Positions 48,793-59,711 of a DNA stretch of 64,000 bases are shown here, piece by piece. This stretch comes from Trichuris trichiura (Eukaryota; Nematoda; Enoplea; Trichinellida; Trichuridae). Made by a program: the position numbers and the translations under genes. Each line of letters begins with the position of its first letter. Positions within the stretch are counted from its first letter, which is position 1. The notes beneath the pieces are model-generated. The model had not been told where the DNA came from and made no database searches. It saw nothing but the letters and a program-made list of their open reading frames with translations. The stretch lies in contig JBAJFE010000016.1 in NCBI GenBank assembly GCA_037903355.1, positions 1 to 64,000 of the forward strand, in the 5' to 3' direction.

Positions 48793-49964
48793 ATGCATTC
48801 ACTAACTATCCTCGTTGCTTTCCTACTTGCAGCTGCCGCAAATTGCCAAAAAATATATCGGAGGGAAAAAGAACAATTGCCAGAGATTTTGGTAAGTAAA
48901 GAACAAGTATTTCCTACGTTCATTAATGTACTACACAAACGGGAGCACAACTGCGCACCACAGACTGCCTGAGGACATGTTGAAGCTACCATAGTTCCCT
49001 ACAATACTAGATATTGCATGAATAGAAGTCAAAAGTAATTAACAGTTTTTACTGATCAATGGGTATGTTCCTTCATTCGGTAGTTGCGAAGGTCTTACTC
49101 GAGGTATTTGGATAGTATGGAAATATGACTTCTATTTCACAAAAACTCACCTGGATTAACGTCGACTACAAGAAGTCACAACATTAATATGCTTTTGACC
49201 TACTACTTATAGCAAAAGTATATGGATGAAACGAAAAAAGACAAACCTCCAACTGATACTGAAACCGTCAAAACAGCCAAAGCATTTGTGGACAAAAAAT
49301 TGATAGATGAAGAGAAAGCTGTTACATGGGCACTGCAATCAACGGACATCACAGTTCTGAAAGGAAGCAATTTGACAGGACAACTTATAATTCACTTCAA
49401 TGCAATAATTAAAGAATGCCCCTCTGAAACACAGGTAATGTGAAACTTACATCAGCATTGGGCATTCCAAATTAGCTTTATTTCATCACATAATCATTGG
49501 TAAACCTAAGGTATCCATAGACGGAAAAAATGGTTGACCAGAAAGCTTTTAGACTTTTTATAAGTACGAGATGGATTCATCGATAAAATATAGATATGTA
49601 GGTTGCTTCAGTCCTTAAAAGACGTTCTACGCGTCACAATATGACGACTTCAAAATTTTTACCAAATGAGGAATTGTCCCAATCGGCTCATTATGAATTA
49701 TGTTTTTCTGACATTATGGTGTTGGTTATGCAAACATTCTACTTATGTTTCTTCTTATATGTTTATGTAAGTCTTTAAGCTTTTTAACCGTAATTTTATT
49801 TGCAGAAGAAAATGTCAAAAATGCTCAAGTTTGCCGTTAAAGATCCCATGGATAATTGCAAGCCGAATGTTATCAATATGAAAGCAGAGCATCCGTGTTC
49901 ACTGTTGTACAGCAAGTACACAGGAAACAGCAACTTGAACTGCAATATGATCAGAGGAAAGTGA
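48793..49964 (+). CDS. Small secreted four-cysteine protein, paralogue F
   Basis: Exons 48793-48891, 49213-49434 and 49806-49964, 159 aa. Signal peptide MHSLTILVAFLLAAAANC, then IYRREKEQLPEIL. Exon 2: QKYMDETKKDKPPTDTE, helix KAFVDKKLIDEEKAVTWAL, DITVLKGSNLTGQLIIHF, IIKECPSETQ. Exon 3: KKMSKMLKFAVKDPMDNC, HPCSLLYSKYTG, LNCNMIRGK. Very close to G, and close to E. All exon sizes and splice phases are conserved. AATAAA lies about 45 bp after the stop. Function unknown. Confidence 0.88.
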
Positions 49965-50357
49965 AACCAACGAAAACACTTATTTTGTAATCTTGGTGTT
50001 CTTGCAATAAAACAAGATTTGCATTACGAAGCCGTCCAGAATATCGCAGTGACCTCAAAAACTGTTTTTAATTCACCTCAGTGCTTGCAACTAGCCAATA
50101 CAAAATACTTCTGATCATTCCAAGGCAGTGCATTTAGCGGAGAAAATGACAGGCGCAGCAAGAGAGAAGAGTGCTGAGGAAATTTAAGAGAGGCAGAAGA
50201 AGGGCGGAGATAAGTCTCTTTGGCTGTCAGAGTTTAGGATGATTCCTATGCTAAAATGGATAATCTACAGAACGCTCAAAATTTTTAGGCAGTGTATGTG
50301 ACTCCTAATATTCAAAATTTTATTTACGGTACCTCGTTAATAACCTGAAGAATAAGC

Positions 50358-50394
50358 CGGAATTTTGAGTGGCGTTACGTCACTCGTCTTCAGT
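50358..50394 (-). ncRNA. Degraded hammerhead-like hairpin
   Basis: Minus strand: CTGAAGA, stem GAGTG / CACTC, AAAATTCC. The GAAAGC segment is mutated. Confidence 0.35.
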
Positions 50395-50501
50395 TGCGTA
50401 CCAAGCAAACGTAAACACTTCATATTTTATACATCTCTTGGGCATTCGTTACAATGTCTAATGGTAAACCAGAAAAGTATTGAATTGAGGGGGCCTGACA
50501 A

Positions 50502-50632
50502 CGGTTTCCCCCACTAGTTTTGGCGGCAACTTCAACGGAAGTCAAGTGGGGATTAAGGGAGATTGTGCACAATGCCCATGCTTCCGTATTACCCGTTAAT
50601 ACTGCCGCCAAAGCTAGTGGAGGGAAAACCGT
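50502..50632. mobile_element. Small palindromic element (MITE-like)
   Basis: Ends CGGTTTCCCCCACTAGTTTT and the matching complement near 50605-50632 form inverted repeats of about 27 bp around 75 bp of unique DNA. No target duplication could be fixed by eye. Confidence 0.6.
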
Positions 50633-51052
50633 TATCAAGATCCGTAGTTTTTTTTACAGGTTTTTATCCTATCAGGATTTTGACTTCAAGATTTTGGCTG
50701 CTTCTGCGTCACAAAACGTTCTGTGTGCAATGTTATAGAACGACGCGTAGTAGCTGCTTTTTCTCAAACCTGACCCCTAAATTTTCACGCCTCGTTTCGA
50801 ACACATTGCCTCCAAGGGGGCGATATTGCCCATTGTGGGGATCACCGGTGTACGCTGTCCACGCTTAAACCAAAAGCAGAAAACAATGCCCTGCGTGTAG
50901 TCCTTTCTATTAGCTTTAAGCTTAGGTGGCGTAAGCGTGAACGGAAGAATGCAGTTAAGTCTTGCGACCCAGAAATTCTGCCATCCCAGATTTTGAGTGG
51001 CGCCGACTAGAGTTTATATATGCCGTTTTGAACTACCCTTTTCCTTTAGTAG

Positions 51053-51185
51053 AGTGTCTGGGACTACCCTGCTAAGGTTAGCAGCAAAAAAGCAGAAAAA
51101 TAAATTCAAGCCTAAGCCTATTGATTTGAATGGTAATTGTCCCTACTCGCTGAAGCAAAAACGAACATTGAAAGTAACGAAGTAA
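51053..51185 (+). pseudogene. Decayed third exon of the ninth-paralogue type
   Basis: Homologous to 33779-33997 together with its upstream intron (GGCGCCGACTAGAGTTTATA versus GGCGCTGATTTGAGTGTATG). Frame TLLRLAAKKQKNKFKPKPID then NGNCPYSLKQK, shifted by one base near its start and ending early at TAA. The Cys of ISCKF has been lost; NGNCPYSL keeps a Cys near the HPCSL position. Confidence 0.6.
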
Positions 51186-51281
51186 ATTGCCATAGAACCT
51201 GAAGACTTTTTAAGTTCTTTTGTGTATGGTTTTTAACCCTTTTTTCCTAAAGTAACGTTTATTGGTATAAACGTTCCAACC

Positions 51282-51315
51282 GGAGCTTTCAGGTCGTTCC
51301 TGGACCCGTCTTCAG
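51282..51315 (-). ncRNA. Hammerhead-like hairpin between units 3 and 4
   Basis: Minus strand: CTGAAGA, CGGGTC-loop-CGACCTG, AAAGCTCCGG. Nearly identical core to the Penelope-like element copies. Confidence 0.5.
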
Positions 51316-51931
51316 CGGCAGGAGTGCTCAAAAAATGTTTATAAAACATTTACAAAACCTGTTGCAAAAAAAGAAAAAGAGTAACAGGAAGATGTAAACA
51401 CCGCTACGAATTTTTCTTTTCACCTTTTATTACCATTATAAGCAAAGCTTTGATCACATTGTTATGCGCATGTCTGTACTGACTTGCAAAGGATCAGATA
51501 GTGCCGCATGCCACGGAAAGTGCAGTATTCACAGTGATATAATGGCTGCTCAATAAAGAAAAGGAAAACTTTCATCGCTCCAACTATTTGTTAGCAAAGC
51601 TACCAACGCCTTGAAGTTAATAGTGCTCAAACATTTTTCACGAATACGAATTGTCATCATTTTTTCCAAAATCGTCAATTCAGTAATCGCAAATGGCGCT
51701 GTTCTTTAGGTATTTGTCTTGACCGAAGCACGCGCGCAGTTTAACATGTTTATTTAAAATTCAGGAGCCACTAGCAGAGATGGAAAACGATGGAATGTTA
51801 TCACCTTTAGTTCTGCGCTATTGCCTCACAATTTCAGTTTGTTCTTCATTGACAGAGGCAGTATGTCAAAGAACGAATTCTGTTTCATTTGTCTTAGCAA
51901 CTTTCAGAAAGCTCTCTTATCCATTTTATTA

Positions 51932-53125
51932 TACAGTAAAACCTCCCTAATCCGAATGCGTCGGGCGCGGGGTAGTTCGGATTATAGAAGAATTCGGATT
52001 ATGGAGGAGGCTTACAGTAGCCACAGAAAAGCAGGTAATGCAATTTTAGATGCATTTTCCTGGCGTCTACAGCGCGATGTCAGCCTCTGCAAGCGGTGAA
52101 TAGCTTAACGAGGGCAGCGAAGTCCGTCTGATTCAGGAAAACGATTGACCAGGAAACCAGTTTCTTATAAGGTGTGACGCTGTACCGCGAAGCGGCACAT
52201 GGAAATAGTTCCCGTGAACTTATTTTCCATATTCGTAGTTGCTGGCCAGTTCTGTTGGCTCGAAAAGAAATTGAGTTAGCGATCGATTATTGTGCGATTT
52301 CTGGGCTATTGTAACCTTTGTTTCCTGGCATGCTCGCTGGTGCCCATCCTTCCTTCTAAGTCCACGAAGTCTAAATTTATTTTATGTAGTCAGTTAGTAG
52401 CGTCTGCTTCAACAGGCTTTCACGTTTGCTAGCGGCTAAGTCACGAACGTTTTTTAAGCATAAAAGGCGCTGTCCATCGCATTCTTTCTGTTTTTCACCC
52501 GCTCAGTCCTCTCTTCAATGCCCTAATTATCTCCACTTTCTTCTCTATCGGGAGCGCAACGTGCTTCCTTTAATACATTTGGACAACTGCACAACCGTAG
52601 AACACACCAGAACACAGTGATAATGACTCTCGTATGGCTCTCTTTAAATACGGTCTGTTCTCGTATAATGCGGTGGTAGTCCTATCTTCAGATAACTGGT
52701 AGCCCTACCTTCACATAACACGATTCTATTTTTGTACACATCCTGAAATTAGATTGTCGGTCCTCCCGCGGCGTATTGATACACATATGACAAGCTCTGT
52801 CCGATGTCAATATTGACCACTCTGTTGCATATTTCCGTTTATTTGTGGAAGCCTACGTCACGAGGTGAATTGTTGCAGCCAACCAATTAATCCAGATTGG
52901 CTCGCCAAAGCCGCAAATGGTCTGTGCCTATGCTAACATATGCCGGAGGGACCGCTGGCCAGTTGTTTGCTGCCCTTATAGCTGTTTCCGTTAAATGACT
53001 GTCCGTTTCGCACAAGTAGCCTAATTATCTTTATTGTGTACGGTCGTTTTATTATACTCTTCCACCAATTCGGATTAGAGAAGGATTCAGATTAAGGAGG
53101 TTCGGATTAGAAAGGTTTCACTGTA
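51932..53125. mobile_element. Non-autonomous pogo/Tigger-like element, copy 2
   Basis: Element 51934-53123 flanked by TA on both sides (51932-51933 and 53124-53125), the target duplication of Tc1/mariner-type transposons. Ends CAGTAAAACCTCCCTAATCC and GGATTAGAAAGGTTTCACTG. The interior near 51990-52200 is the reverse complement of 31990-32220 in copy 1. No transposase frame. Confidence 0.88.
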
Positions 53126-54380
53126 GCTAAATTTGCAAGACGCCCATTTGTAATGTTGACTCATAAGCAATCGTCCGTGACGATGAAAAACCCAGAAATG
53201 GACTTGTCCTCTGTTTGAAAAAGCTACTGCACAAACGATAATCGAAAGGTCAGACTCCTGAAGATTGTGTAGGCGAATAGGTCTTTTATTATTTTGAAAT
53301 ATTGCTACAGGAGCCTAGCAGCTAAACAGGCTGATATCTATCATTGCTTTATCATGCGTTAACTCTGCTGTTAGTCATGACCATTCAACAAAGCTAACTA
53401 TACATTGCAAACGCTTGCTACAAAGCATGGCGCAGCAGCGACGCAGGAAAATAAGTTTGAATGAGTTTAAAATGCAACGTTTTTCTCTTCTGTACAAACA
53501 ACAATGGCAAAGAAGAGAAACGAGTACAAACCAGCAGGGCATGAATTTCTTTTTTTTGCCTCCAAAGGAGAATTAAAAGAACCGCGACATACACAGCTAT
53601 TGAAAGTTTCTGTGACAGCACTTTCCCTATAGGGAAGAAGAGAAAAGTAAATAGGTTAAAACTTCAGTGGAACAAACTCTTTCAAGCAGGACATACTCGA
53701 TGCAGCAATTAAATTAATCATACCTTTCCTTTCATGTTATGAGTAAGGTTATTACTTGGCACATGCTTCACAATTGAATCTGAGTGCACATTCGCTATAT
53801 ATCGCTATTTAACTGGAAGTCACAAACAGTATATTAATCACTCTGTTTGCGTTGACAAAATAAACGCTTTAAGTTCTTAAAACTTACATTGTGTACAAGT
53901 AAGAAAGGTTCAAGCCACTACACCAAAATTCAAATGTTTATACATTGTACATTCACATATATTGCATCTCGTGATTTCACGTTCAGCAAGGGCACCGAAA
54001 AGCCCTTGAAGCGTACGCCAGAAGTAACCACTTACGATACGAAACGTTCTCGTTAAGTCAATTTCACACACTGAGTAGATAATGAGCTAAAGGCCAATTG
54101 CGCATAAACATTTGGCATATGTCTTTTATGTATTGCGTCACATTGTCCGTAACCATCTTCATGCACGAATCATATGTAACATTTCCGTCGAAGAAGACCG
54201 ATCCCAATAAACGACGATAACATGGGTATTCCCTTCTCCTTCTAACGTTCGTTAGATGTTTTAACAAGACAATAGGTGCTTTTTGGGCGATTGAAATGAC
54301 CACTGAATTTGAATTTCCCTTGAGCAGTCCATATGACTGTCACATTGACGGGGTTAAAACTCTTCTGTCGTAGTCGTCTT

Positions 54381-54563
54381 TCATGCTGCACTCGTGGACG
54401 ACAGGACCTCACACATTCGTTGTGCACAGCTTGCTGAATGCTCATCAACGGTATCGTTACTTTGAAAGTCAGCTGATGAGCAGACCTTTTCAAGGCCCAT
54501 CGGTTGCTTCACTAATTCTTCTTTTCTTATTTTGAAAATCAGATCAGCGCCGCCAGCTGACAT
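54381..54563 (-). other. Conserved minus-strand open frame in units 2-4
   Basis: MSAGGADLIFKIRKEELVKQ..., 60 codons, with a diverged but open homologue at complement(39750-39932) and a partly open one near complement(48030-48180). Cys residues at VCSSAD and SCAQRMC are kept. No splice partner or known domain was recognised. It may be an exon of an unidentified gene or chance conservation within a recent duplication. Confidence 0.3.
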
Positions 54564-55108
54564 GTGGCTTCATTGTCAACGCTTCTTCTTTCTTTAAACC
54601 CAACGACAATGTTCGTGATTATCTCATTGCTCAGACATTTTGACAAAACGTGTTAGTGACAGCTTTTCATAAACCGCTCAAATGCAATACCTTGTAATAC
54701 AAACATTTGCAACATGCGTACTACCCACCAGTAGAAGTTGTGCAAAAACGTAATTGGCATAAGAACATAGGCTGCTTCCTGAGCCTTTGAACAGTGTTAA
54801 TTTTAGTTGACAGCCATGCAGTGCACTAAAAAGAGAATTCATGTAAAGAGAGGGCATTGCTTCTGGTCCACCGACCCTGTATAGTCAGCTTACGGAGAAA
54901 AAGAAGGGAGAAGCATCAGGATACTATATATCGCGTTAAATGAGAGATAAACCCGCGCTCCTTTGCTTGTTTTGCGCCCTACATTTGTTTACACATAAAA
55001 AATGAGCACTCCCATGCCGCTGTATATCACAATTAGTCTAATTTACATTCCTGCAATTCAGTGCGCCATTCCAGATTTTCAAATAGATTTCCATAAACCA
55101 AACCAAGC

Positions 55109-55134
55109 TGTGCAAATTGCAAAATGCTATAAAA
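55109..55134 (+). promoter_or_regulatory. Promoter of paralogue G
   Basis: TGTGCAAATTG at 55109-55119 and TATAAAA at 55128-55134, 41 bp before the ATG. Confidence 0.7.
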
Positions 55135-55175
55135 GGACAGGACGTTTTTTCTTTTCCATTCACTTACAAGCTACA

Positions 55176-56359
55176 ATGCATTCACTAACTATCCTCGTCG
55201 CTTTCCTACTTGCAGCTACCGCAAGTTGCCAAAAAATCTATCGGAAAGAAAAGGAAAAATTGCCAGATATTTTGGTAAGTAAAGAACAAGTATTTCCTAT
55301 GTAGATTATTGTACTATACAAACGTGAGCACAACTGCGCACCACAGACTGCCTAAAGACTTGCTGAAACTACCAGACTTCTCTACAATACTAGTTGGTGG
55401 ATGAATAGAAGTCAAAAGTAATTAACAGTTCTCACTGAACAATGCGTATGCTCCTTCATTCGGTAGTCACATAGATCTTACTCAATGTATTTGGATGGTA
55501 TGGAAATATGACTTCTATTTCATAAAAGGTCAATTGGATTAGCATCGACTACAAGAAGCCACCACATTAATATGCTTTTGACCTACTACTTATAGCAAAA
55601 TTATATGGATGAAACTAAAAAGGAGAAACCTCCAACTGATCCTGATACCGTCAAAACAGCCAAAGAATTTGTGGACAAAAAATTGAAAGATGAAGAGAAA
55701 GCCGTCACATGGGCACTGCAATCAACGGATATCACAGTTCTGAAAGGAAGCAATTTGACAGGACAACTTATAATTCACTTCAATGCAATAATTAGAGAAT
55801 GCCCCTCTGAAACACAGGTAATGTGGAACTTACATTAGCATTGGGCATTCAAAATTAGCTTTATTTTATCACATAATCATTGGTGAACATAAGGTATCCA
55901 TAGACGGAAAAAATGGTTGACCAGAAAGCTTTTAAACTTTTTATAAGTACGAGATGGATTCATCGGTAAAATATAGATGTGTAGGTTGCTTCAGTCTTTA
56001 AAAGACGTTCTACGCGTCACAAGATGGCGAAGTCAAAATTTTTACCATAGAAAGACACAATTTGGGTATTGTTCTAAGCCGCCGATTATGAATTACGTTT
56101 TCCTGACATTATGGCGCTGGTTATGCAAACATTCTACTTATGTTTCTTCATGCATGTTTATGTAAGTCTTTAAGCTTTTTAACCGTAGTTTTATTTGCAG
56201 AAGAAAATGTCAAAAATGCTCAAGTTTGCCGTTAAAGATCCCATGGATAATTGCAAGCCGAATGTTATCAATATGAAAGCAGAGCATCCGTGTTCACTGT
56301 TGTACAGCAAGTACACAGGAAACAGCAACTTGAACTGCAATATGATCAGAGGAAAGTGA
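55176..56359 (+). CDS. Small secreted four-cysteine protein, paralogue G
   Basis: Exons 55176-55274, 55596-55817 and 56201-56359, 159 aa. Signal peptide MHSLTILVAFLLAATASC, then IYRKEKEKLPDIL. Exon 2: QNYMDETKKEKPPTDPD, KEFVDKKLKDEEKAVTWAL, GSNLTGQLIIHFNAIIRECP. Exon 3 encodes KKMSKMLKFAVKDPMDNC, HPCSLLYSKYTG, LNCNMIRGK, matching F. The near-identity of exon 3 with F suggests recent duplication or gene conversion. Function unknown. Confidence 0.88.
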
Positions 56360-57250
56360 AACCAACGAAAACACTTATTTTATAAACTTGGTGTTCTTGC
56401 AATAAAACAAAGTTTGCATTTTAAAGCCGTTGTGTTCTTGTCGCACATGATATTCTTCATCCTTTTTTGATTAGACACTAATAATGTCAGTTGAACGTAC
56501 GGGAGCATCTGAAATGGCTGTGCGCTTTTCTCTTCGGTTTGATAGATTAGTTGTCCGTGAGATCAGTTCCTAAGGCTTCTTTCCCAAAAATATGCTGATT
56601 AATGAATAACGTTGGGTCGCATGAACGAACCTTACTATTCATAATGTCATTTCAAAGCTAGCATTAGGTCTTGACTTGCTCTTCCAAATGTTTTCTTCTT
56701 TGTGCATTTGTCCATCTTATCGAAAATAACTAATGAGGATCTATTAGGTCACATTCGGCATCTTGTAAATTTTTTTGGACCTGGAGCAAGGAGAAAATTT
56801 ACTTAAGTTCTCTGATTTTTAATCCGGCAAGCTGATCCGTACGATCTTCAACCCTCCATCTGTTTATTGTGTTTAAACAGCAAAATTCTGCTTAGAATTG
56901 TGTGTTGTATAAAAAATGGCGAAACTGTCGAAGACTGAGAAGATGCGTTTTTCTAGGAACAATAATTACTTGGCGTCGCTCTTTATTGCTACACTTATGA
57001 ATAATATTAATCCTCTTGGTGAAAAGTAAGCTTCTGATGCGGTATAGTACAGCTCAAGGAGGAACTACAAGAAGCGGCAAATTCTGCGGGGCTTTAAATG
57101 GGGTAGCATTTGCTTATGCAATCCATTCCTGATCACGTGAGGCCTAAAAAGGAGAAATGAGGTTTCACCACCCACCATTAATAGAGCTGCACAATATTTA
57201 ACTAGTTAAACTATCTAACGGGCTAGACTCTGACGGCTTACACCATTGGA

Positions 57251-59711
57251 CAAGCGCAGTCTCATTGATGTCCTTATATCGTAGCTAGATTCTGTAGTAT
57301 CAAGCTTCGAAGGATCACTAGGTATGGTAACCGTTCCGGAAGGAATTCAAGGGAACAGGACAAAATGTGCAGCTAGAATATAAGCTATTTAGGCTTTTTC
57401 ATAGGGTAGCCTATATAACACGGATACAGCTTACCGCGGTGAAATACTCAAACTTTTGGAACAATTAACCGCGGATAATGAGGGCTGACTGCACTTAGCA
57501 TTTTAAACTTTTCTTAGGCATTCTATACAACGCCTAATAAGAAACCTAGAAAGTATAAGCTTGAGCCTTTTCAGCAATACCACTGCACGCCTACTGAACG
57601 AAATGAGTTGGCTTTTTCTCTTATTTTTGCCGCTATAATGTTTCCTTTTCTTTCGGGCTGGACCTGGGCAAGGGCGGAACTGAAGCCGACTAGAATGCCG
57701 GAAACATTGGATGCTTTGTTCGTAGAACCTTGCCAATTACAGGGATCTACATTACCCTACGGCAGCAGGAAAATAGCTCCATTTTCCAGAAGATGGCGTT
57801 ACTGTATGTTTGCTTAGGCGTAGGCGCTAACATCAAAGAAGCCTGCATAGCCAAATTTGCGATTCATACTTTGCCTAGGCATTCTGTACAACATTTTAAA
57901 ACGATGTAGAGCTTTCATATTTTGCTTTAAAGCTCTACGCATTCTATAAAAGGCCGGCATTTCGTACATAGCAACATATGTATTCATATATAGCTTTTGA
58001 TGTGGAAGAACTCTGCGCTGGTTTTGAGGCAACAAAGCAATTGTCTTTTCTACGACTGCAGACTAGCAGTTGCTTTGTTCTTGTCGCAATAAGCTTTTAT
58101 TCACTCTTCGCTAGACCATTTATTTAATTTAGTTATAATGAGTACAGTAAGAAAAGAAAAGTCAGGCAACGCCTATGCGAAGAGCTGAAATGTATAGGTT
58201 TCATTCGCTAATTCTGAGTTCCCCTCCAAGTATTGAAACGTCATTGCCCGTCATGCATCGATTGAGCAATAGCAAGCTATGAAAAATGACTTCGCATCTT
58301 CCTGTCATAGAGACTTGCTCATGAAGTCCTGTTCACAACGTATTAGCGAAATGACGCAGGTTGCTAATTGTACGCAGCTTGAATCAGCTGTGCTATGATG
58401 ACTGAAGGGCGGATACTTTTTCAAACCGTCATTAACGCTTCAGCGAAGTCTTGACTCGCCTTCCAACGCTTTCTGCAGAATAGCATACGATAATGCGAAT
58501 ATTTCCTAGCCGAATTGAATTTAAGCCAAATTTACATAATAACTTACATTAACAGTTTGAATTAGATTTTATGCTTGTGCGTGAATTAAAATTTTCGCAA
58601 CCAGTGTGTGCAGTTCAGCCTGACAGCGTCGCTGCTTTCCAAAAGTCATTAACGTGCTTTATGTGGTTGTGTACACAAATCTTTCCTGAATTACTACTTT
58701 TGTTGCCCTTACGGGATTATTTCTGCAGTTTGCATTAGCCGTCATAAAGCTGCATGAATATTAAGTTCCTTAACAAGTTTAATGATTAAAAATACAGACA
58801 TTGCATAAAGCAGTATTAATATCTTATTATTTACCAACATAAAACCGTCTTCTTTTTTGGTCGCTTCATTGTAACGGACGACGCTTTCTGGAGCGTGACT
58901 GCCCCGTCGTCAGCACCACTTATAACATGAATATTAGTCAAGCACGAGCAATGGCGTAGCGAGCAGATGACAGTGATATTTTCACGTAGTTCTTAAAAAA
59001 AGCTACATTTCTTGAGTATTGACACTGCGACGTCCGGCCTGGTCCACAAACCATCAGAGGACATTCTTTTACGGGTGCTTTGATTTGCTACCGAGAAGAA
59101 ATCGAAACGCATGGCCTCCAACAACACAGAAGAGCGCCTTCTTCCCTCAGAAACCACCGAACACGTCACCCTCACTTTTCCCCATCACCGTATATCGATT
59201 CACAAGTTCCACTTCTTGGTCAGCGTGTTGGCCTGCGAGAATGGTGCATGTGCCTCAGTCTCCGCGATACTGTTAACTTAATAATAAAAAGAACGAGGCT
59301 TCACAGAGGTGCAAGAAATCTTTTAGCGAGTTCTGGCAAGTAAAACGGGTTTAAATGATTTTTAGCAATTGGATTTCAAGTTATTAACACTTAATGGAAG
59401 TTTATTCACACATTTTCTGTAGATTCTTGTTCGTGATCTGTTTTTTTACAGATATCTTTGTTACAACGTGAGATACTTATCATTCCGTCGTGTGTTTCCG
59501 TGAATAATTGAATTTCAAAGTGAATGTGACGTATGACACAGTTCTGAGCAGATATGATGAATTTCAATAACGTTGACAGCTCTGTTCAGCCGTGCTATCA
59601 GCTATATTATTACAGCTGCAAAAAAGCAGCGCTTTTTTCTATTATTTAAGGCGGTTTCTGCAATTCAATTCGGTGTGTGCAAATAGCTTCACAGAGGTTA
59701 AAGAAGGAACT
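57251..59711. other. Intergenic between unit 4 and paralogue H
   Basis: No gene recognised. Contains a small inverted repeat (GTAGAGCTTT...AAAGCTCTAC, about 57905-57940) and a hammerhead-like hairpin at 58881-58913. Confidence 0.5.
58881..58913 (-). ncRNA. Hammerhead-like hairpin upstream of H
   Basis: Minus strand: CTGACGA, C, stem GGGGC / GCTCC, then AGAAAGCGTC. The stem sequence differs from other copies but still pairs, supporting a real structure. Confidence 0.45.

Larger units (their letters stand above)
46200..51380 (+). repeat. Tandem duplication unit 3 (contains paralogue F)
   Basis: Starts at the ATAACAAGAGGAT block (46206) and follows unit 2 closely, including the short hAT copy (47364-47855) at the same site. 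Confidence 0.8.
51380..57250 (+). repeat. Tandem duplication unit 4 (contains paralogue G)
   Basis: Same order of blocks as units 1-3, starting with TAACAGGAAGAT...ATTACCATTATAAGCAAAGC. It lacks the short hAT copy but carries the pogo-like element at 51934-53123. Confidence 0.8.

Noticed and set aside
50420..50868. Overlapping open frames on both strands.
   Set aside because: They coincide with the MITE-like palindrome at 50502-50632 and do not resemble any protein.
57608..57817. Possible signal-peptide exon (MAFSLIFAAIMFPFLSGWTW).
   Set aside because: Hydrophobic start is suggestive, but no donor follows at the family position and no second or third exon of the family was found downstream before paralogue H.
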